NCBI RefSeq assembly: GCF_022919135.1
Contig: NZ_CP095049.1
Location: 4,468,501-4,532,500, forward strand
DNA from: Hymenobacter cellulosivorans
GTDB lineage: Bacteria; Bacteroidota; Bacteroidia; Cytophagales; Hymenobacteraceae
Length of the DNA: 64,000 nt
Reading direction: 5' to 3'
Under the pieces are notes generated by a model. That model saw only the letters and a list, made by a program, of their open reading frames with translations. It was not told the origin of the DNA and did not search any database. Shown here one piece after another: positions 26,739 through 35,816 of this stretch. A program made the translations under genes and the position numbers. The first letter of the stretch is position 1. Each line of letters starts with the position of its first letter.

Positions 26739-26989
26739 AAACACGTCCGCCCATAGGCAAAACACCCTGGGCCTTATCGAAAACACGTCCGCCCCGTTGC
26801 GAAACACTTCCGCCCAAACCGAAAACACGTCCGCCCCTGTGCGAAATACCTCCGTCCTCTCCTGAAACACTTCCGCCTAAAGCCAAAACACCCCCGCCCT
26901 CTTACGAAATGCGTCCGCCCGAATCAAAAACACCCCGAACCAAATCGAAAACACCTCTGCCCTAAAGCTAAACACCCCGCTTCCGCCGC
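26739..26989. repeat. Twelve-unit noncoding array with exact 21-bp period
   Basis: The core AAACAC (or a close variant) begins at 26739 and recurs every 21 bp up to 26970, twelve times without a slip. A fuller consensus is AAACACGTCCGCCC followed by about five variable bases and CG. Individual units differ a lot, yet spacing is perfect. No frame stays open through the array. The unit equals two helical turns, so its A-tracts are in phase and the DNA may be bent. The rest of the 488-bp gap before leuS holds no gene; a weak TAATTTCG at 27030-27037 could be a leuS promoter element. Confidence 0.85.
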
Positions 26990-27071
26990 CTAATCCGGCC
27001 GAGAATTACCCTTTCCCGGCATTTCCGCTTAATTTCGCCAGTTCAGCAAGTAACCACCTAATCGGAAGCCC

Positions 27072-29849
27072 ATGCCCGGCTATAGTCCCCAGGAAATTGA
27101 GAAGAAGTGGCAAGCCCACTGGAAAGATAACGGCACCTTCAAGGCCGATAACAACTCGGACAAGCCCAAATACTACGTCCTCGACATGTTCCCCTACCCC
27201 TCAGGGGCGGGTCTGCACGTCGGCCACCCCCTGGGCTACATTGCCTCCGACATCGTGACGCGCTACAAGCGCCTGCAGGGCTTCAACGTGCTGCACCCCA
27301 TGGGCTTCGACTCCTTCGGCCTGCCCGCCGAGCAGTACGCCATCCAGACCGGCCAGCACCCCGAGAAAACCACCCGCGAGAACATTGCCCGCTACATCGA
27401 GCAGCTTTCGTCCCTGGGTTTCAGCTACGACTGGAGCCGCGAGGTGCGCACTTCTGACCCCTCGTACTACAAGTGGACGCAATGGATTTTCCTCAAGCTC
27501 TTCAACTCCTGGTACAACCTCGACACCGACCGCGCCGAGCCCCTGAAAACCCTGCTCGCCAAGTTTGCCGAGAACGGCAGCCAGGGCGTGCGCGCCGCCG
27601 GTGACGAGGAAGAGCGCCACGATTTCACGGCCGGCCAGTGGCAGATGTGGAGCGAAAAGCAAAAGCTCCAGGCCGTTCACCCCTACCGTTTAGCTTATCA
27701 GTCAGATACTTATGTTAACTGGTGCGCCGGCTTAGGCACGGTCCTGAGCAACGACGAAGTGAAGGACGGCCTCTCGGAGCGCGGAGGGTTCCCCGTGGAA
27801 CGTCGGCTGATGCCCCAGTGGAACCTGCGCATTACCGCCTACGCCGACCGCCTGTTGCAGGGCCTCGACCACATCGACTGGCCCGAAGCCGTGAAGGAAA
27901 TGCAGCGCAACTGGATTGGCAAATCCATCGGCGCCGAAGTGACCTTTCAGGTCCAGGACCACGAGCAAGCTCAGATTAAGGTCTACACTACCCGCGTCGA
28001 CACCATTTACGGCGCGACCTTCCTCGTTTTGGCTCCCGAGCACGAGCTGGTAAAAGAGCTGACCACGCCCGAGCAGCAGGCCGAAATTCAGGACTACATC
28101 GACGCCACCAAGCGCCGCTCGGAGCGCGACCGGATGGCCGACACCAAAACTGTGTCGGGCGCCTTCACGGGTTCCTACGGCATCAACCCCTTCAGCAACG
28201 AGCCCATCCAGATCTGGATTGCCGACTACGTGCTGGCCGGCTACGGCACCGGCGCCGTCATGGCCGTGCCCTCGGGCGACCAGCGCGACTACGTGTTTGC
28301 CAAGCACTTCAACCTGCCCATCGTGCAGGTCGTCGATCAGCAGCAGATCGAAGAGCAGGCCGACCCCACCAAGGAAGGCAAGTACCTGCACGGCCTCATC
28401 CAGGGCATGGGCTACAAAGAAGCCACCCAAACCCTGATTCAGCAGCTTGAGGAACGCGGCATCGGTAAAGGCAAAACCAACTTCCGTATCCGCGACGCCA
28501 TCTTTGGCCGGCAGCGCTACTGGGGTGAGCCCATCCCGATTTACTACAAGGATGGCGTGGCCTACGGCGTGGCCGAAGAAGACCTGCCCCTGGTGCTGCC
28601 CGAAATTGACGAGTACAAGCCCACCGAAACCGGCGAGCCACCCCTGGGCCGGGCCAAGGACTGGAAGTACAAGGGCCAGTACGAGTACGAGCTGAGCACC
28701 ATGCCCGGCTGGGCTGGCTCCTCCTGGTACTTCCTGCGCTACATGGACCCCACGAATAACGAACGTTTCGTGGGCCAGGAGGCTGAGCAGTACTGGCAGA
28801 ATGTGGATTTATATCTCGGTGGCGCAGAACACGCTACGGGCCACTTGCTCTACTCCCGCTTCTGGCACCTGTTTCTCAAAGACCTGGGCCTGGTTTCGGC
28901 TGCTGAGCCTTTCCAAAAGCTCATCAACCAGGGCATGATTCTGGGCCGCTCCAACTTCGTGTACCGCATCAACGGTACCAACACGTTCGTGACGGCCGGC
29001 AAGAAAGACCAGCACGAAACCACTGCATTGCACGTCGATGTAAATATCGTGGACAACGATGTTCTGAACATTGAGGCTTATAAAAAGTGGCGCGATGAGT
29101 ATGCTACGGCCGAGTTCATCCTCGAAGACAACGGCACCTACGTCTGCGGTGTGGAAGTTGAAAAGATGTCGAAGTCGAAATATAACGTGGTGAGCCCCGA
29201 CGTGCTGATTGACCGTTACGGAGCCGATGCCCTGCGTTTGTACGAAATGTTCCTGGGTCCACTGGAGCAGTTTAAGCCTTGGAACACCAATGGCATGAGC
29301 GGCGTGGCGGGCTTCCTCAAGAAGCTCTGGCGCCTCTACCACCCCCAGGACGGTGATTTCGCCGTAACCGACGAAGCGGCGGCGCCTGCCGAGTTGAAGG
29401 CCTTGCATAAGGCCATCCGGAAGGTGGAAGAGGACATTGAGAAGTTCTCGTTCAACACCACCGTCAGCGCCCTGATGATTACGGTCAACGAGCTGACGGC
29501 CCTCGATTCGCACAAGCGCGCCATCCTGGAGCCCCTCACCATCCTGATTTCGCCCTACGCGCCCCACCTGGCCGAGGAGCTTTGGGTGAAGCTGGGCCAC
29601 GAAGCCGGCAGCATCAGCCAAGCTAAGTACCCCGAATTTAAGGAGGAGTATCTGGTGGAAGACACCGTGAACTACCCGGTAGCCATCAACGGCAAGGTGC
29701 GCGAAACCCAGCAGTTTGCCGCCGCCGCCACCGCCGCCGAAATCGAAGCCGCCGTACGCGGATCCGGCTTCCTGACCCGGTTTGCCGAGGGTAAGGAGCC
29801 CAAGAAGTTTATCGTTGTGCCCGGCCGCATGGTGAACGTGGTAGTGTAG
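27072..29849 (+). CDS. leuS: Leucyl-tRNA synthetase
   Basis: A 925-residue class I synthetase that charges tRNA-Leu with leucine. The HIGH-type motif HVGH is at 49-52 and KMSKS at about 698-702. The CP1 editing domain includes the Thr-rich TTRVDTIYG and GYGTGAVMAVPSGDQRD, where Ser-Gly replaces the more common Ala-His before the Asp. The C-terminal anticodon-binding domain ends ...RMVNVVV. The start ATG at 27072 is clear. Cytoplasmic and essential. Confidence 0.97.
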   Translation: MPGYSPQEIEKKWQAHWKDNGTFKADNNSDKPKYYVLDMFPYPSGAGLHVGHPLGYIASDIVTRYKRLQGFNVLHPMGFDSFGLPAEQYAIQTGQHPEKTTRENIARYIEQLSSLGFSYDWSREVRTSDPSYYKWTQWIFLKLFNSWYNLDTDRAEPLKTLLAKFAENGSQGVRAAGDEEERHDFTAGQWQMWSEKQKLQAVHPYRLAYQSDTYVNWCAGLGTVLSNDEVKDGLSERGGFPVERRLMPQWNLRITAYADRLLQGLDHIDWPEAVKEMQRNWIGKSIGAEVTFQVQDHEQAQIKVYTTRVDTIYGATFLVLAPEHELVKELTTPEQQAEIQDYIDATKRRSERDRMADTKTVSGAFTGSYGINPFSNEPIQIWIADYVLAGYGTGAVMAVPSGDQRDYVFAKHFNLPIVQVVDQQQIEEQADPTKEGKYLHGLIQGMGYKEATQTLIQQLEERGIGKGKTNFRIRDAIFGRQRYWGEPIPIYYKDGVAYGVAEEDLPLVLPEIDEYKPTETGEPPLGRAKDWKYKGQYEYELSTMPGWAGSSWYFLRYMDPTNNERFVGQEAEQYWQNVDLYLGGAEHATGHLLYSRFWHLFLKDLGLVSAAEPFQKLINQGMILGRSNFVYRINGTNTFVTAGKKDQHETTALHVDVNIVDNDVLNIEAYKKWRDEYATAEFILEDNGTYVCGVEVEKMSKSKYNVVSPDVLIDRYGADALRLYEMFLGPLEQFKPWNTNGMSGVAGFLKKLWRLYHPQDGDFAVTDEAAAPAELKALHKAIRKVEEDIEKFSFNTTVSALMITVNELTALDSHKRAILEPLTILISPYAPHLAEELWVKLGHEAGSISQAKYPEFKEEYLVEDTVNYPVAINGKVRETQQFAAAATAAEIEAAVRGSGFLTRFAEGKEPKKFIVVPGRMVNVVV

Positions 29850-29872
29850 CTTAACTGCTTGTAACTTAGCAG

Positions 29873-29911
29873 AAAGGCCCACTGGAGCAATCCAGTGGGC
29901 CTTTTTTTATG
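29873..29911 (+). terminator. Intrinsic terminator after leuS
   Basis: A 14-bp perfect stem (AAAGGCCCACTGGA with its complement, GCAA loop) followed by a T-run. Confidence 0.9.
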
Positions 29912-29912
29912 T

Positions 29913-29940
29913 CTGTCATTGCGAGCAACGCAAAGCAAGG
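29913..29940. repeat. Copy of an interspersed TCATTGCGAG-type repeat
   Basis: TGTCATTGCGAGCAACGCAA resembles other fragments in gene-end gaps of this window: 4250-4290, and both arms at 40818-40981. Such short palindromic repeats are common between genes in Bacteroidota. The assignment is by eye. Confidence 0.45.
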
Positions 29941-29947
29941 ACACAAC

Positions 29948-31165
29948 TTATTTTGCAACTGCTTCCGGCACCTCCACCTTCGTCTTTCCCACCATCACTC
30001 TAAATATCAACACGCTAGCCACGGCACAGGCGGTGATGGTGGCAGCCATGGGCAGGGCGGTATTGTTGGCAAAGGCACTGACGCTGATGGCGGCCAGGGC
30101 CCCGCAGCTGTACATGAGCGTGCCCATCAGGGCCGAGGCGCTACCGGCTTGCTTGCCGTGGTGCATCATGGCCCCGGCCGTGGCGTTGGGAATTGCCAAG
30201 CCCACGCAGCCCACAGTGCAAAACAGGGGTATGGCAATGCCGTACATACCCAGCCAGCCTGTGCTGGCCATTAGCAGCAAGACCAGGGCCGCGCCGAAGT
30301 AGAATACCGTCACGGCCCGGAGAATCTGCTGGAAGGTGAAGCGCTTGAGCAGCAGATTATTGACCTGGGAAGCGGTGATAATGCCGGCGGCGTTCAGGCC
30401 AAACAGAATACCGAACTGCTGCTCGCTAAGCCCAAAGAGCTTCATGAACACGAACGATGAGCCGGTGATGTAGGTAAACATGCCGCCCTGCACCATGCCC
30501 GCCGTCAGGGCGTAGCCTACGAATTCCCGGTCGCGCAGCAGGGCGCCGTAGGTGCGGAAGGAGTTGCGCACGGCCACTGGGTTGCGGCGCTCGGCGGGCA
30601 ACGTTTCGGGCAGCACAAAGACGATGCACACCAGCGTAAAGGCGGCCAGCAGGGCCAGCAGGCCGAAAATGTAGCGCCAGTCGAAGTGGGCAATGATGAG
30701 GCCACCCACAGTGGGCGCCAAAATCGGGGCTACGCCCATGATAAGCATGAGGGTAGAAAACACCTTGGCCGACTCGTTACCGTCGAACCGGTCACGCACG
30801 ATGGCGCGGGCCAGGACCATTCCGGCGCAGCCACCGACGGCCTGCAGGAAGCGCGCCGCAATCAGGTTGTCGACGGAAGTAGCAAAAGCGCAACCCATGG
30901 CGGCCAGGCCGTAGAGCAGCATGCCGGCCAGCAGGTTGCGCTTGCGCCCCAGCTGGTCGGCCAGAGGGCCATAGAGCAGCTGGCCCAGGGCAATACCGAT
31001 GTTGTAGGAAGCCAGGGTAAACTGTACCGTCGATATTGAGACGCCAAACTCGCGGGCAATGGCCGGGAAGGCGGGCAGATACATATCGATACTCATAGGC
31101 CCAAAGGCCGTGAGCAAGCCCAGCAGCAGAATCAGGCTAGTGTGGCCGGCGTGGTTTTTTGGCAT
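29948..31165 (-). CDS. Bcr/CflA-family multidrug efflux MFS transporter
   Basis: A 405-residue, 12-helix inner-membrane transporter. I chose the ATG at 31165 (MPKNHAG), leaving a short cytoplasmic N-terminus before helix 1; an ATG 21 bp upstream is also possible. Signature segments are GPMSIDMYLPAFPAIA, the motif A loop GPLADQLGRKRNLLAG, and RFLQAVGGCAGMVLARAIVRD (motif C region), typical of Bcr/CflA proteins. It probably expels drugs or amino-acid derivatives using the proton gradient. It stands alone, after the leuS terminator on the opposite strand. Confidence 0.9.
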   Translation of the reverse strand: MPKNHAGHTSLILLLGLLTAFGPMSIDMYLPAFPAIAREFGVSISTVQFTLASYNIGIALGQLLYGPLADQLGRKRNLLAGMLLYGLAAMGCAFATSVDNLIAARFLQAVGGCAGMVLARAIVRDRFDGNESAKVFSTLMLIMGVAPILAPTVGGLIIAHFDWRYIFGLLALLAAFTLVCIVFVLPETLPAERRNPVAVRNSFRTYGALLRDREFVGYALTAGMVQGGMFTYITGSSFVFMKLFGLSEQQFGILFGLNAAGIITASQVNNLLLKRFTFQQILRAVTVFYFGAALVLLLMASTGWLGMYGIAIPLFCTVGCVGLAIPNATAGAMMHHGKQAGSASALMGTLMYSCGALAAISVSAFANNTALPMAATITACAVASVLIFRVMVGKTKVEVPEAVAK

Positions 31166-31421
31166 CAAAGCAGAATCACGGAACAAGCAGCCGCAAAGGT
31201 CGGCAGCAAACGTGGCAATGCCATCGGTTGGGCTTGGCCCCCACTATTTTAGGCTTTCTCACGGCCTATATAGCAAACCCGCTAGGTCGACGTTGCTCTA
31301 CCATTCTCTGGTCCTAACACCCTACTTTCCGCCCCTTTGCTGTGAGCGTAGGTAGCTAGCAGCAAAGCCGAAAGTGGAGCGCCGGCCAGTCGAACAAATC
31401 CTGATTTACGACTGCCTCCGC

Positions 31422-31787
31422 CTAGCTTTCCTGTTCGGCCTCAGCCAGCTCCTCGCGCTGTTTTTTGGGCAGAGAGGCCCGGACCAGGTCATAGGAATGG
31501 TCAATGAGCTCGCGCAGCTGCGCGCCAGGGATGCCCGTGCCGATGAGCACCGTGTTCCAGTGCTTTTTGTTCATGTGGTAGCCCGGCACTACGTAGTCGT
31601 GCTGCTCGCGCAGGTCGACGGCCCGCTCCGGGTCACACTTGAGGTTGATGCTGCCAAAGGTTTCGATATCGGTGAGGGCGAATACCTTACCGCCCACCTT
31701 GAAAACCAGAGTATCGGGGCCAAACGGGGTTTCTTCGGTCACGCCGGCTTTAAGCAGGCAATAGTCGCGGAACTCTTCGATGTGCAT
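31422..31787 (-). CDS. MmcQ/YjbR-family protein
   Basis: A 121-residue protein of the double-wing/CyaY-like MmcQ/YjbR (DUF419) family: it begins MHIEEFRDYCLLKAGVTEE, then FKVGGKVFAL and the closing PGYHMNKKHWNTV, with the LIDHSYDLVRASL helix. These small cytoplasmic proteins are thought to bind DNA non-specifically; no exact role is known. The C-terminus is a charged tail. Confidence 0.88.
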   Translation of the reverse strand: MHIEEFRDYCLLKAGVTEETPFGPDTLVFKVGGKVFALTDIETFGSINLKCDPERAVDLREQHDYVVPGYHMNKKHWNTVLIGTGIPGAQLRELIDHSYDLVRASLPKKQREELAEAEQES

Positions 31788-31808
31788 AGAGCGGCAGTTG
31801 GATAAAAT

Positions 31809-31851
31809 ACAAAAAGGAAGCCTTCGAACGGCCTAGCTGCCGCCCGAAGGC
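31809..31851 (-). terminator. Intrinsic terminator for the small membrane-protein gene
   Basis: On the minus strand GCCTTCG pairs with CGAAGGC, followed by TTCCTTTTTG. It lies just after the stop at 31875. Confidence 0.65.
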
Positions 31852-31874
31852 CTGGTATAGGATTACTTCAACGC

Positions 31875-32051
31875 TTAGCGCGTAAACAACCGATACAGCA
31901 CCACGCACAGCCCGACCAGGAACATGGCCATGCTGAGCTTGTTGATGAAGTGCATCGTGCGCAGGTTGAAGTTGGTTTTGCGGTTAGGGTCGTTTTTCCG
32001 GAAGAAATATCCGAGTGCGGGACCAAAGTTAAACAGGTTGCGGCCGTCCAT
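31875..32051 (-). CDS. Small single-helix membrane protein (DUF6728-like)
   Basis: A 58-residue protein from the ATG at 32051. It starts MDGRNLFNFGPALGYFFRK, has NFNLRTMHFINKLS, and ends with one membrane helix (MAMFLVGLCVVLYRLF). The sequence resembles a small conserved Bacteroidota family that I recall as DUF6728. A longer reading from 32156 is open, but its first 35 residues do not look conserved. Function unknown. Confidence 0.7.
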   Translation of the reverse strand: MDGRNLFNFGPALGYFFRKNDPNRKTNFNLRTMHFINKLSMAMFLVGLCVVLYRLFTR

Positions 32052-32192
32052 ATTAGTGGGCTTTTGGTACAGAAACAGAACACCCAAACGGGCGGAATGA
32101 TTTGCCGGAAAGGTAAATAGATTCGGAAAATATTCGGGATTCGAGGGGGCGGCCAAGGTCAGAAATTCCTGCCCGGCGCGGCCAGCTGGGGG

Positions 32193-32939
32193 CTAGGCCA
32201 GTTGGCGCTTTTCCCGCCACTGCAGACCCTGGGGCAACTCCACCGAGGCGAATTCTAGGTGCAGTACCCGGCGGCTACGGGCACTCTGGCTGCGGTTGGA
32301 AGCGTGCAGTAGCAAGGGCTTCATGAGCATGGCCCCGCCGGCCGGCGCGGGGCATACTACGGCGCCAGCGGTACGGCCGGCCAACTTGGCGCCCGGCAGT
32401 GGGCCTTCCTGGTGGGAGCCCAGCACTACTTTCAGGGCCCCGTTGTCGGCGTCGCAGGCGTCAAGGTGGAGGCGGATGGTGCAGATATTCTCCAGCACCT
32501 GCCGGGGCGGCTGCACGGCCACACCTTCGGCCTTGCTGGTCCAGGGACCGTAGCCCGGCAGCTCGGCCCGGTGGTTGACGCTGATCATCAGATCCTGGTG
32601 CCAGGCCACCAGCCAGTTGGAGTGGGCCGGCTTGTCGAAATAGATGGACTTAACCAGGTGGCAGCCGGCCGGAAACAACGCCCGCAGCAGCTGGGGCAGT
32701 GTTGAGGCGGCTAAAATGGGCTGCAAGGATGGAATCTCGCCCAGCACGTTGCGGATGGCAAACAGGTCCTGGCTGCGGCGAAAGTTAGGTCCGGTTGTCG
32801 GAGCCTGCTCAATGGCGTGTAGCACGGCGGCGGTTTCGGCGGGCTGCAATAACGCCGGCTGCACGGCAAAGCCCTGATCTTGCAACTGCTGGGTTAAAGG
32901 GAAATAGGTCGAATTTATGCCACTGGAAACGGGATACAA
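32193..32939 (-). CDS. Phytanoyl-CoA dioxygenase (PhyH) family protein
   Basis: A 248-residue protein resembling Fe(II)/2-oxoglutarate-dependent oxygenases. The iron-binding HxD is WHQDL (about residues 114-118) and the distal His is likely in LLHASNRS, with an Arg nearby for 2-oxoglutarate. The segments DNGALKVVLGSHQEG and GAMLMKPLLLHAS are typical of PhyH. The start is probably TTG at 32939, since no ATG lies near. The substrate is not predictable. It is divergent from a secreted NTF2-like protein. Confidence 0.82.
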   Translation of the reverse strand: MYPVSSGINSTYFPLTQQLQDQGFAVQPALLQPAETAAVLHAIEQAPTTGPNFRRSQDLFAIRNVLGEIPSLQPILAASTLPQLLRALFPAGCHLVKSIYFDKPAHSNWLVAWHQDLMISVNHRAELPGYGPWTSKAEGVAVQPPRQVLENICTIRLHLDACDADNGALKVVLGSHQEGPLPGAKLAGRTAGAVVCPAPAGGAMLMKPLLLHASNRSQSARSRRVLHLEFASVELPQGLQWREKRQLA

Positions 32940-33039
32940 CTGGGGTGCAAGCTACGCAGCCGGCGGCTACGAACAAGTGGTGCAACTGCGCGGCCAAACC
33001 CGTTACCTTGGCATATTCTCCCTGTCTACGCCTTGCCTG

Positions 33040-33498
33040 ATGAAAAAACTACTCCTCGCCTCCTGCTTCCTGGCCCTGGCCCCCGCCGCCTTTGCCCAAA
33101 CCAGCCCCGCCGAAACCGCTGCCGTCAAGAAAACCATTACCACCTTTTTCGACGGCATGCGCAAGGGCGACAGCGCGATGGTACGCAGCACGCTGGCCCC
33201 GGGCGTGGTGCTGCATACCATCATGAGCCGCAACGGCGCGGTGCAAACGGGCACGGAAAAGGCGGCGGAGTTTCTCAAGCTCGTCGGCACCCCGCACAAG
33301 GAAGTATACGACGAGCGAATCAGCTTCGAGCAGGTCCTCATCGATGCCAACCTGGCTAGCGTCTGGACGCCCTACCAGTTTTACGTGGGCCCCAAGTTCA
33401 GCCACTGCGGCTACAACTCGTTTCAGCTGGTCAAATTCACGGAGGGCTGGAAAATCGTGCACATCATCGACACCCGCCGCAAGGAGGGCTGCAAGTAA
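33040..33498 (+). CDS. Secreted NTF2-like (SnoaL/DUF4440-type) protein
   Basis: A 152-residue protein from the ATG at 33040, which gives a signal peptide (MKKLLLASCFLALAPAAFAQ). The mature part has the NTF2-fold pattern: ETAAVKKTITTFFDGMRKGD, then LHTIMSRNG and the closing strands YNSFQLVKFTEGWKIVHII. It may bind a small hydrophobic ligand in the periplasm; no catalytic residues can be assigned with certainty. Confidence 0.82.
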   Translation: MKKLLLASCFLALAPAAFAQTSPAETAAVKKTITTFFDGMRKGDSAMVRSTLAPGVVLHTIMSRNGAVQTGTEKAAEFLKLVGTPHKEVYDERISFEQVLIDANLASVWTPYQFYVGPKFSHCGYNSFQLVKFTEGWKIVHIIDTRRKEGCK

Positions 33499-33524
33499 CC
33501 CAGGCTAACCGCGTAATATTCAGC

Positions 33525-33845
33525 TTAAAAAGCCGGCATTCGCCGCAAGGGCGTGTCGTCTACTTTCCAGCAGTCCAGCTCGTAGAGTTCCCCGCGCTGG
33601 TCGAGGTAGAGCGACACGAAGACCGGCACGCCGTCTTCGTCCAGAAAGCGGGTGCTGGCAATTTTTTCCCCCAGGCGGCGCTCGGCCTGCTGACTTGCGA
33701 AGCGCAGGCTGCCAGTCTGGGCCTCATCTATTTCCCGGACTTCCGACGTGTAGAGCTTGGCCAGTAGGGGCTCAGCGTGGGGTTTGTCCCGAAGCAGAAA
33801 AACCAGCAAGCCCAGTTCGGGCAGTTTGAGGGTGCGGTTAGCCAT
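33525..33845 (-). CDS. Small DUF6984-like protein
   Basis: A 106-residue cytoplasmic protein with a helical N-terminus, a GSLRF strand, then DEDGVPVFVSLYLDQRG and the closing ELYELDCWKVDDTPLRR. This pattern resembles the DUF6984 family as I recall it. Function unknown. It ends 26 bp from the convergent NTF2-like gene, with no clear terminator. Confidence 0.65.
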   Translation of the reverse strand: MANRTLKLPELGLLVFLLRDKPHAEPLLAKLYTSEVREIDEAQTGSLRFASQQAERRLGEKIASTRFLDEDGVPVFVSLYLDQRGELYELDCWKVDDTPLRRMPAF

Positions 33846-33960
33846 TTGATTTGTCTCCCCTAGCTACTGCCTTATCATACGGTTCCGGCAGGGAAAAGTC
33901 GGCAGCCCAAACGCCGGCAAAGGCCGGCAAAGGGTAGTGTAGAAGTGAGAGTGACCAGGA

Positions 33961-34614
33961 TTACAGCGCCAGAATAGCCGCGGCGCTCAGCTGGCCCAGG
34001 TGCGAAACTACCTGGTCGGCGTGGTGCAGGTCCTGCCCTTCGGAATGCTCACTTTTGTAGCCGATGCAAACCATGCCCGCCGCCTTGGCCGCCGTCACGC
34101 CATTGGCCGAGTCCTCGATGACTACACACTCGTGGGGCGGAATGCCGGCTAGCTCGGCTGCATGCCGAAAAATGGCCGGATCGGGCTTGGAACGGGGAAA
34201 ATCTTCGCCGCTGACCAGATTGTCGAAGTACGGGTAGAGGCCGAAGCGGGTGAAGACCCGGGCAATGGTTTCCTTGGAAGCCGACGAGGCCAGTTGCAGC
34301 GGCACCCCGGCCCGGTGCAGTTCCTCAATCAGGGCGCGGGCCCCGGGCAGCAAATCCAGGTCCCGGGACTCATCGAACGACTTGCCAAACAGCTCGCGCT
34401 TGCGCTGAATAAGGGCTTCAACCTCTGCTTCCAGACCAAACTGCTCCTTGAGAGCCTGGTATACGTTGCGGGTGGAGGCGCCCAGAAAGGTGGCGTACTC
34501 CTGGGCCGTCATCGGGATGCCCAGCTCAGCAAAGTGGCGAAAGAAAGCGTCGTGGTGGAGGGGCTCGGTGTCGACGAGCACGCCGTCCATATCGAAAATA
34601 ACGGTGCGAATCAT
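33961..34614 (-). CDS. HAD-family phosphatase, beta-phosphoglucomutase-like
   Basis: A 217-residue HAD subfamily IA hydrolase. From the ATG at 34614 the protein starts MIRTVIFDMDGVLVDTEP, with nucleophile Asp8 and acid/base Asp10. Motif II is around LQLASSASKETI, the motif III Lys is in FPRSKPDPAIF, and motif IV is VVIEDSANGVTAAKAAGM. The cap sequence is of the sugar-phosphate phosphatase/phosphomutase type. Substrate unknown. Divergent from the DUF389 gene with 139 bp between them. Confidence 0.9.
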   Translation of the reverse strand: MIRTVIFDMDGVLVDTEPLHHDAFFRHFAELGIPMTAQEYATFLGASTRNVYQALKEQFGLEAEVEALIQRKRELFGKSFDESRDLDLLPGARALIEELHRAGVPLQLASSASKETIARVFTRFGLYPYFDNLVSGEDFPRSKPDPAIFRHAAELAGIPPHECVVIEDSANGVTAAKAAGMVCIGYKSEHSEGQDLHHADQVVSHLGQLSAAAILAL

Positions 34615-34753
34615 GCGGAAAAGTGGGGTGGCGGGCAAAGGTAGCAATCCGGCCGGGTTGGCCCTTACCAGTCCCAATCCAGGAACAGCAGCGGCCCGCT
34701 ACCCGTACACCGGGTATTACCCAGCTGCTACCGGCTGCTTTTCCCTATTCTTT

Positions 34754-35683
34754 ATGCATCGAACCCTGGAAATTACCGTCCCGGCCGCGGTAACGGAATC
34801 CCTATGTCAAGAACTAACTGACCTAACGGAAGTTATTGGCCTGAGCGTGCAGCTTGGGGCCTCCCGCAAGCCCGCCGGCGACGTGCTCATCGTGCACGTG
34901 CTCAACCGCGGGGCCGACGAAGTGCTGCGCCGGGCCCGGGCCGCCGTACCCGATGACAAGGACCTGAGCGTAGTGACCAGCGAGGCGGCCAGCTTTATTT
35001 CCCCTTCCCACCACAAAACCATTGTCGATGACAAGGACGAGGCCATCTGGGAGGAAATGGAAAGCGGCCTGCGCCACCAGGGCGCCATTACTACCAATTA
35101 CCTGCTGCTGATGGCCCTGGGTGGCCTGATCTGCGCCGTAGGGCTGGTATCGGAGCCCGTGCCGCAGGCAGTAGCCTTTATTTCCTCGGCCATTATTGCG
35201 CCCGGCTTCGACCCCATGACCAAGGTGCCCGTGGGTTTGGCCCTGCGGCGCTGGATTCTGGTGTGGCGCGGCATTGAGTCGGCGCTGGTGGGCTACGCGG
35301 TACTGATCCTGACGGCCGCCCTGACAATGTACGTACTGGTAGCCACCGGCGAAACCTCGGCCGCGGAGCTGGCCGCCAACCCCGAAGTGGAACACCTGCT
35401 GCACCCCAAATGGATGGAGCTGCTGGTGGCCGCCGCCGGGGCCCTGGCGGGCGTAGTGATGCTGGCCGCCTTCCGCCGCAGCTTCCAGGCCGGGCCCCTG
35501 ATTGCCATGGCCTTTATTCCGGCCGCCGCTTTGATTGGGGCCGGCCTGGCCGTGGGCCGCTTCGACCTGGCGCTGGAAGGCTTGCAGCGCTTTGGTGCCG
35601 ACTGGGGCTTTATTGTGGCGCTGGGCGTGCCATTTTTCTGGCTGAAGCAGAAGTTTTTGCACCAGCGTCGCCCTATTGTGTAG
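34754..35683 (+). CDS. DUF389-family membrane protein
   Basis: A 309-residue protein from the ATG at 34754 (MHRTLEITVP). A cytoplasmic N-terminal domain (about residues 1-110) precedes six or so membrane helices, including YLLLMALGGLICAVGLVSE and AFISSAIIAPGFDPMTKVPV. The latter is the conserved core loop of DUF389 proteins (normally S.I.PL..P). The family is widespread, and no transport substrate is established. Confidence 0.85.
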   Translation: MHRTLEITVPAAVTESLCQELTDLTEVIGLSVQLGASRKPAGDVLIVHVLNRGADEVLRRARAAVPDDKDLSVVTSEAASFISPSHHKTIVDDKDEAIWEEMESGLRHQGAITTNYLLLMALGGLICAVGLVSEPVPQAVAFISSAIIAPGFDPMTKVPVGLALRRWILVWRGIESALVGYAVLILTAALTMYVLVATGETSAAELAANPEVEHLLHPKWMELLVAAAGALAGVVMLAAFRRSFQAGPLIAMAFIPAAALIGAGLAVGRFDLALEGLQRFGADWGFIVALGVPFFWLKQKFLHQRRPIV

Positions 35684-35761
35684 CAGGCCGTCCTTCCGGA
35701 TAAAGGGCGAAGCTAAGGCTGGCAACAATTTTCTTTCACGAGCAATAGGTATTGCCAAGGC

Positions 35762-35801
35762 TTGTCAATAATTCGCGCTCCGCAGCAATAATTATTGACA
35801 A
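35762..35801. terminator. AT-rich inverted repeat between convergent genes
   Basis: A perfect 12-bp inverted repeat (TTGTCAATAATT/AATTATTGACAA) with a 16-nt loop lies in the 133-bp gap between the convergent DUF389 and epimerase genes. There is no T-run, so termination is inferred from position; a protein-binding site is the alternative. Confidence 0.45.
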
Positions 35802-35816
35802 CGCTCCCCCGGCTAC

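Noticed and set aside
26635..26886. 83-codon frame with GGRVF-like repeats on the minus strand
   Set aside because: It exists only because the 21-bp period is a multiple of three; it meets a stop within the array and lacks other support.
26739..26989. CRISPR array
   Set aside because: Repeats are short and degenerate, with only about 5-7 variable bases between cores, and no cas genes are nearby. The exact 21-bp period fits a bent or minisatellite DNA better.
29913..29940. Mobile element end or attachment site
   Set aside because: Short repeat fragment without transposase or target duplication; more like a dispersed intergenic repeat.
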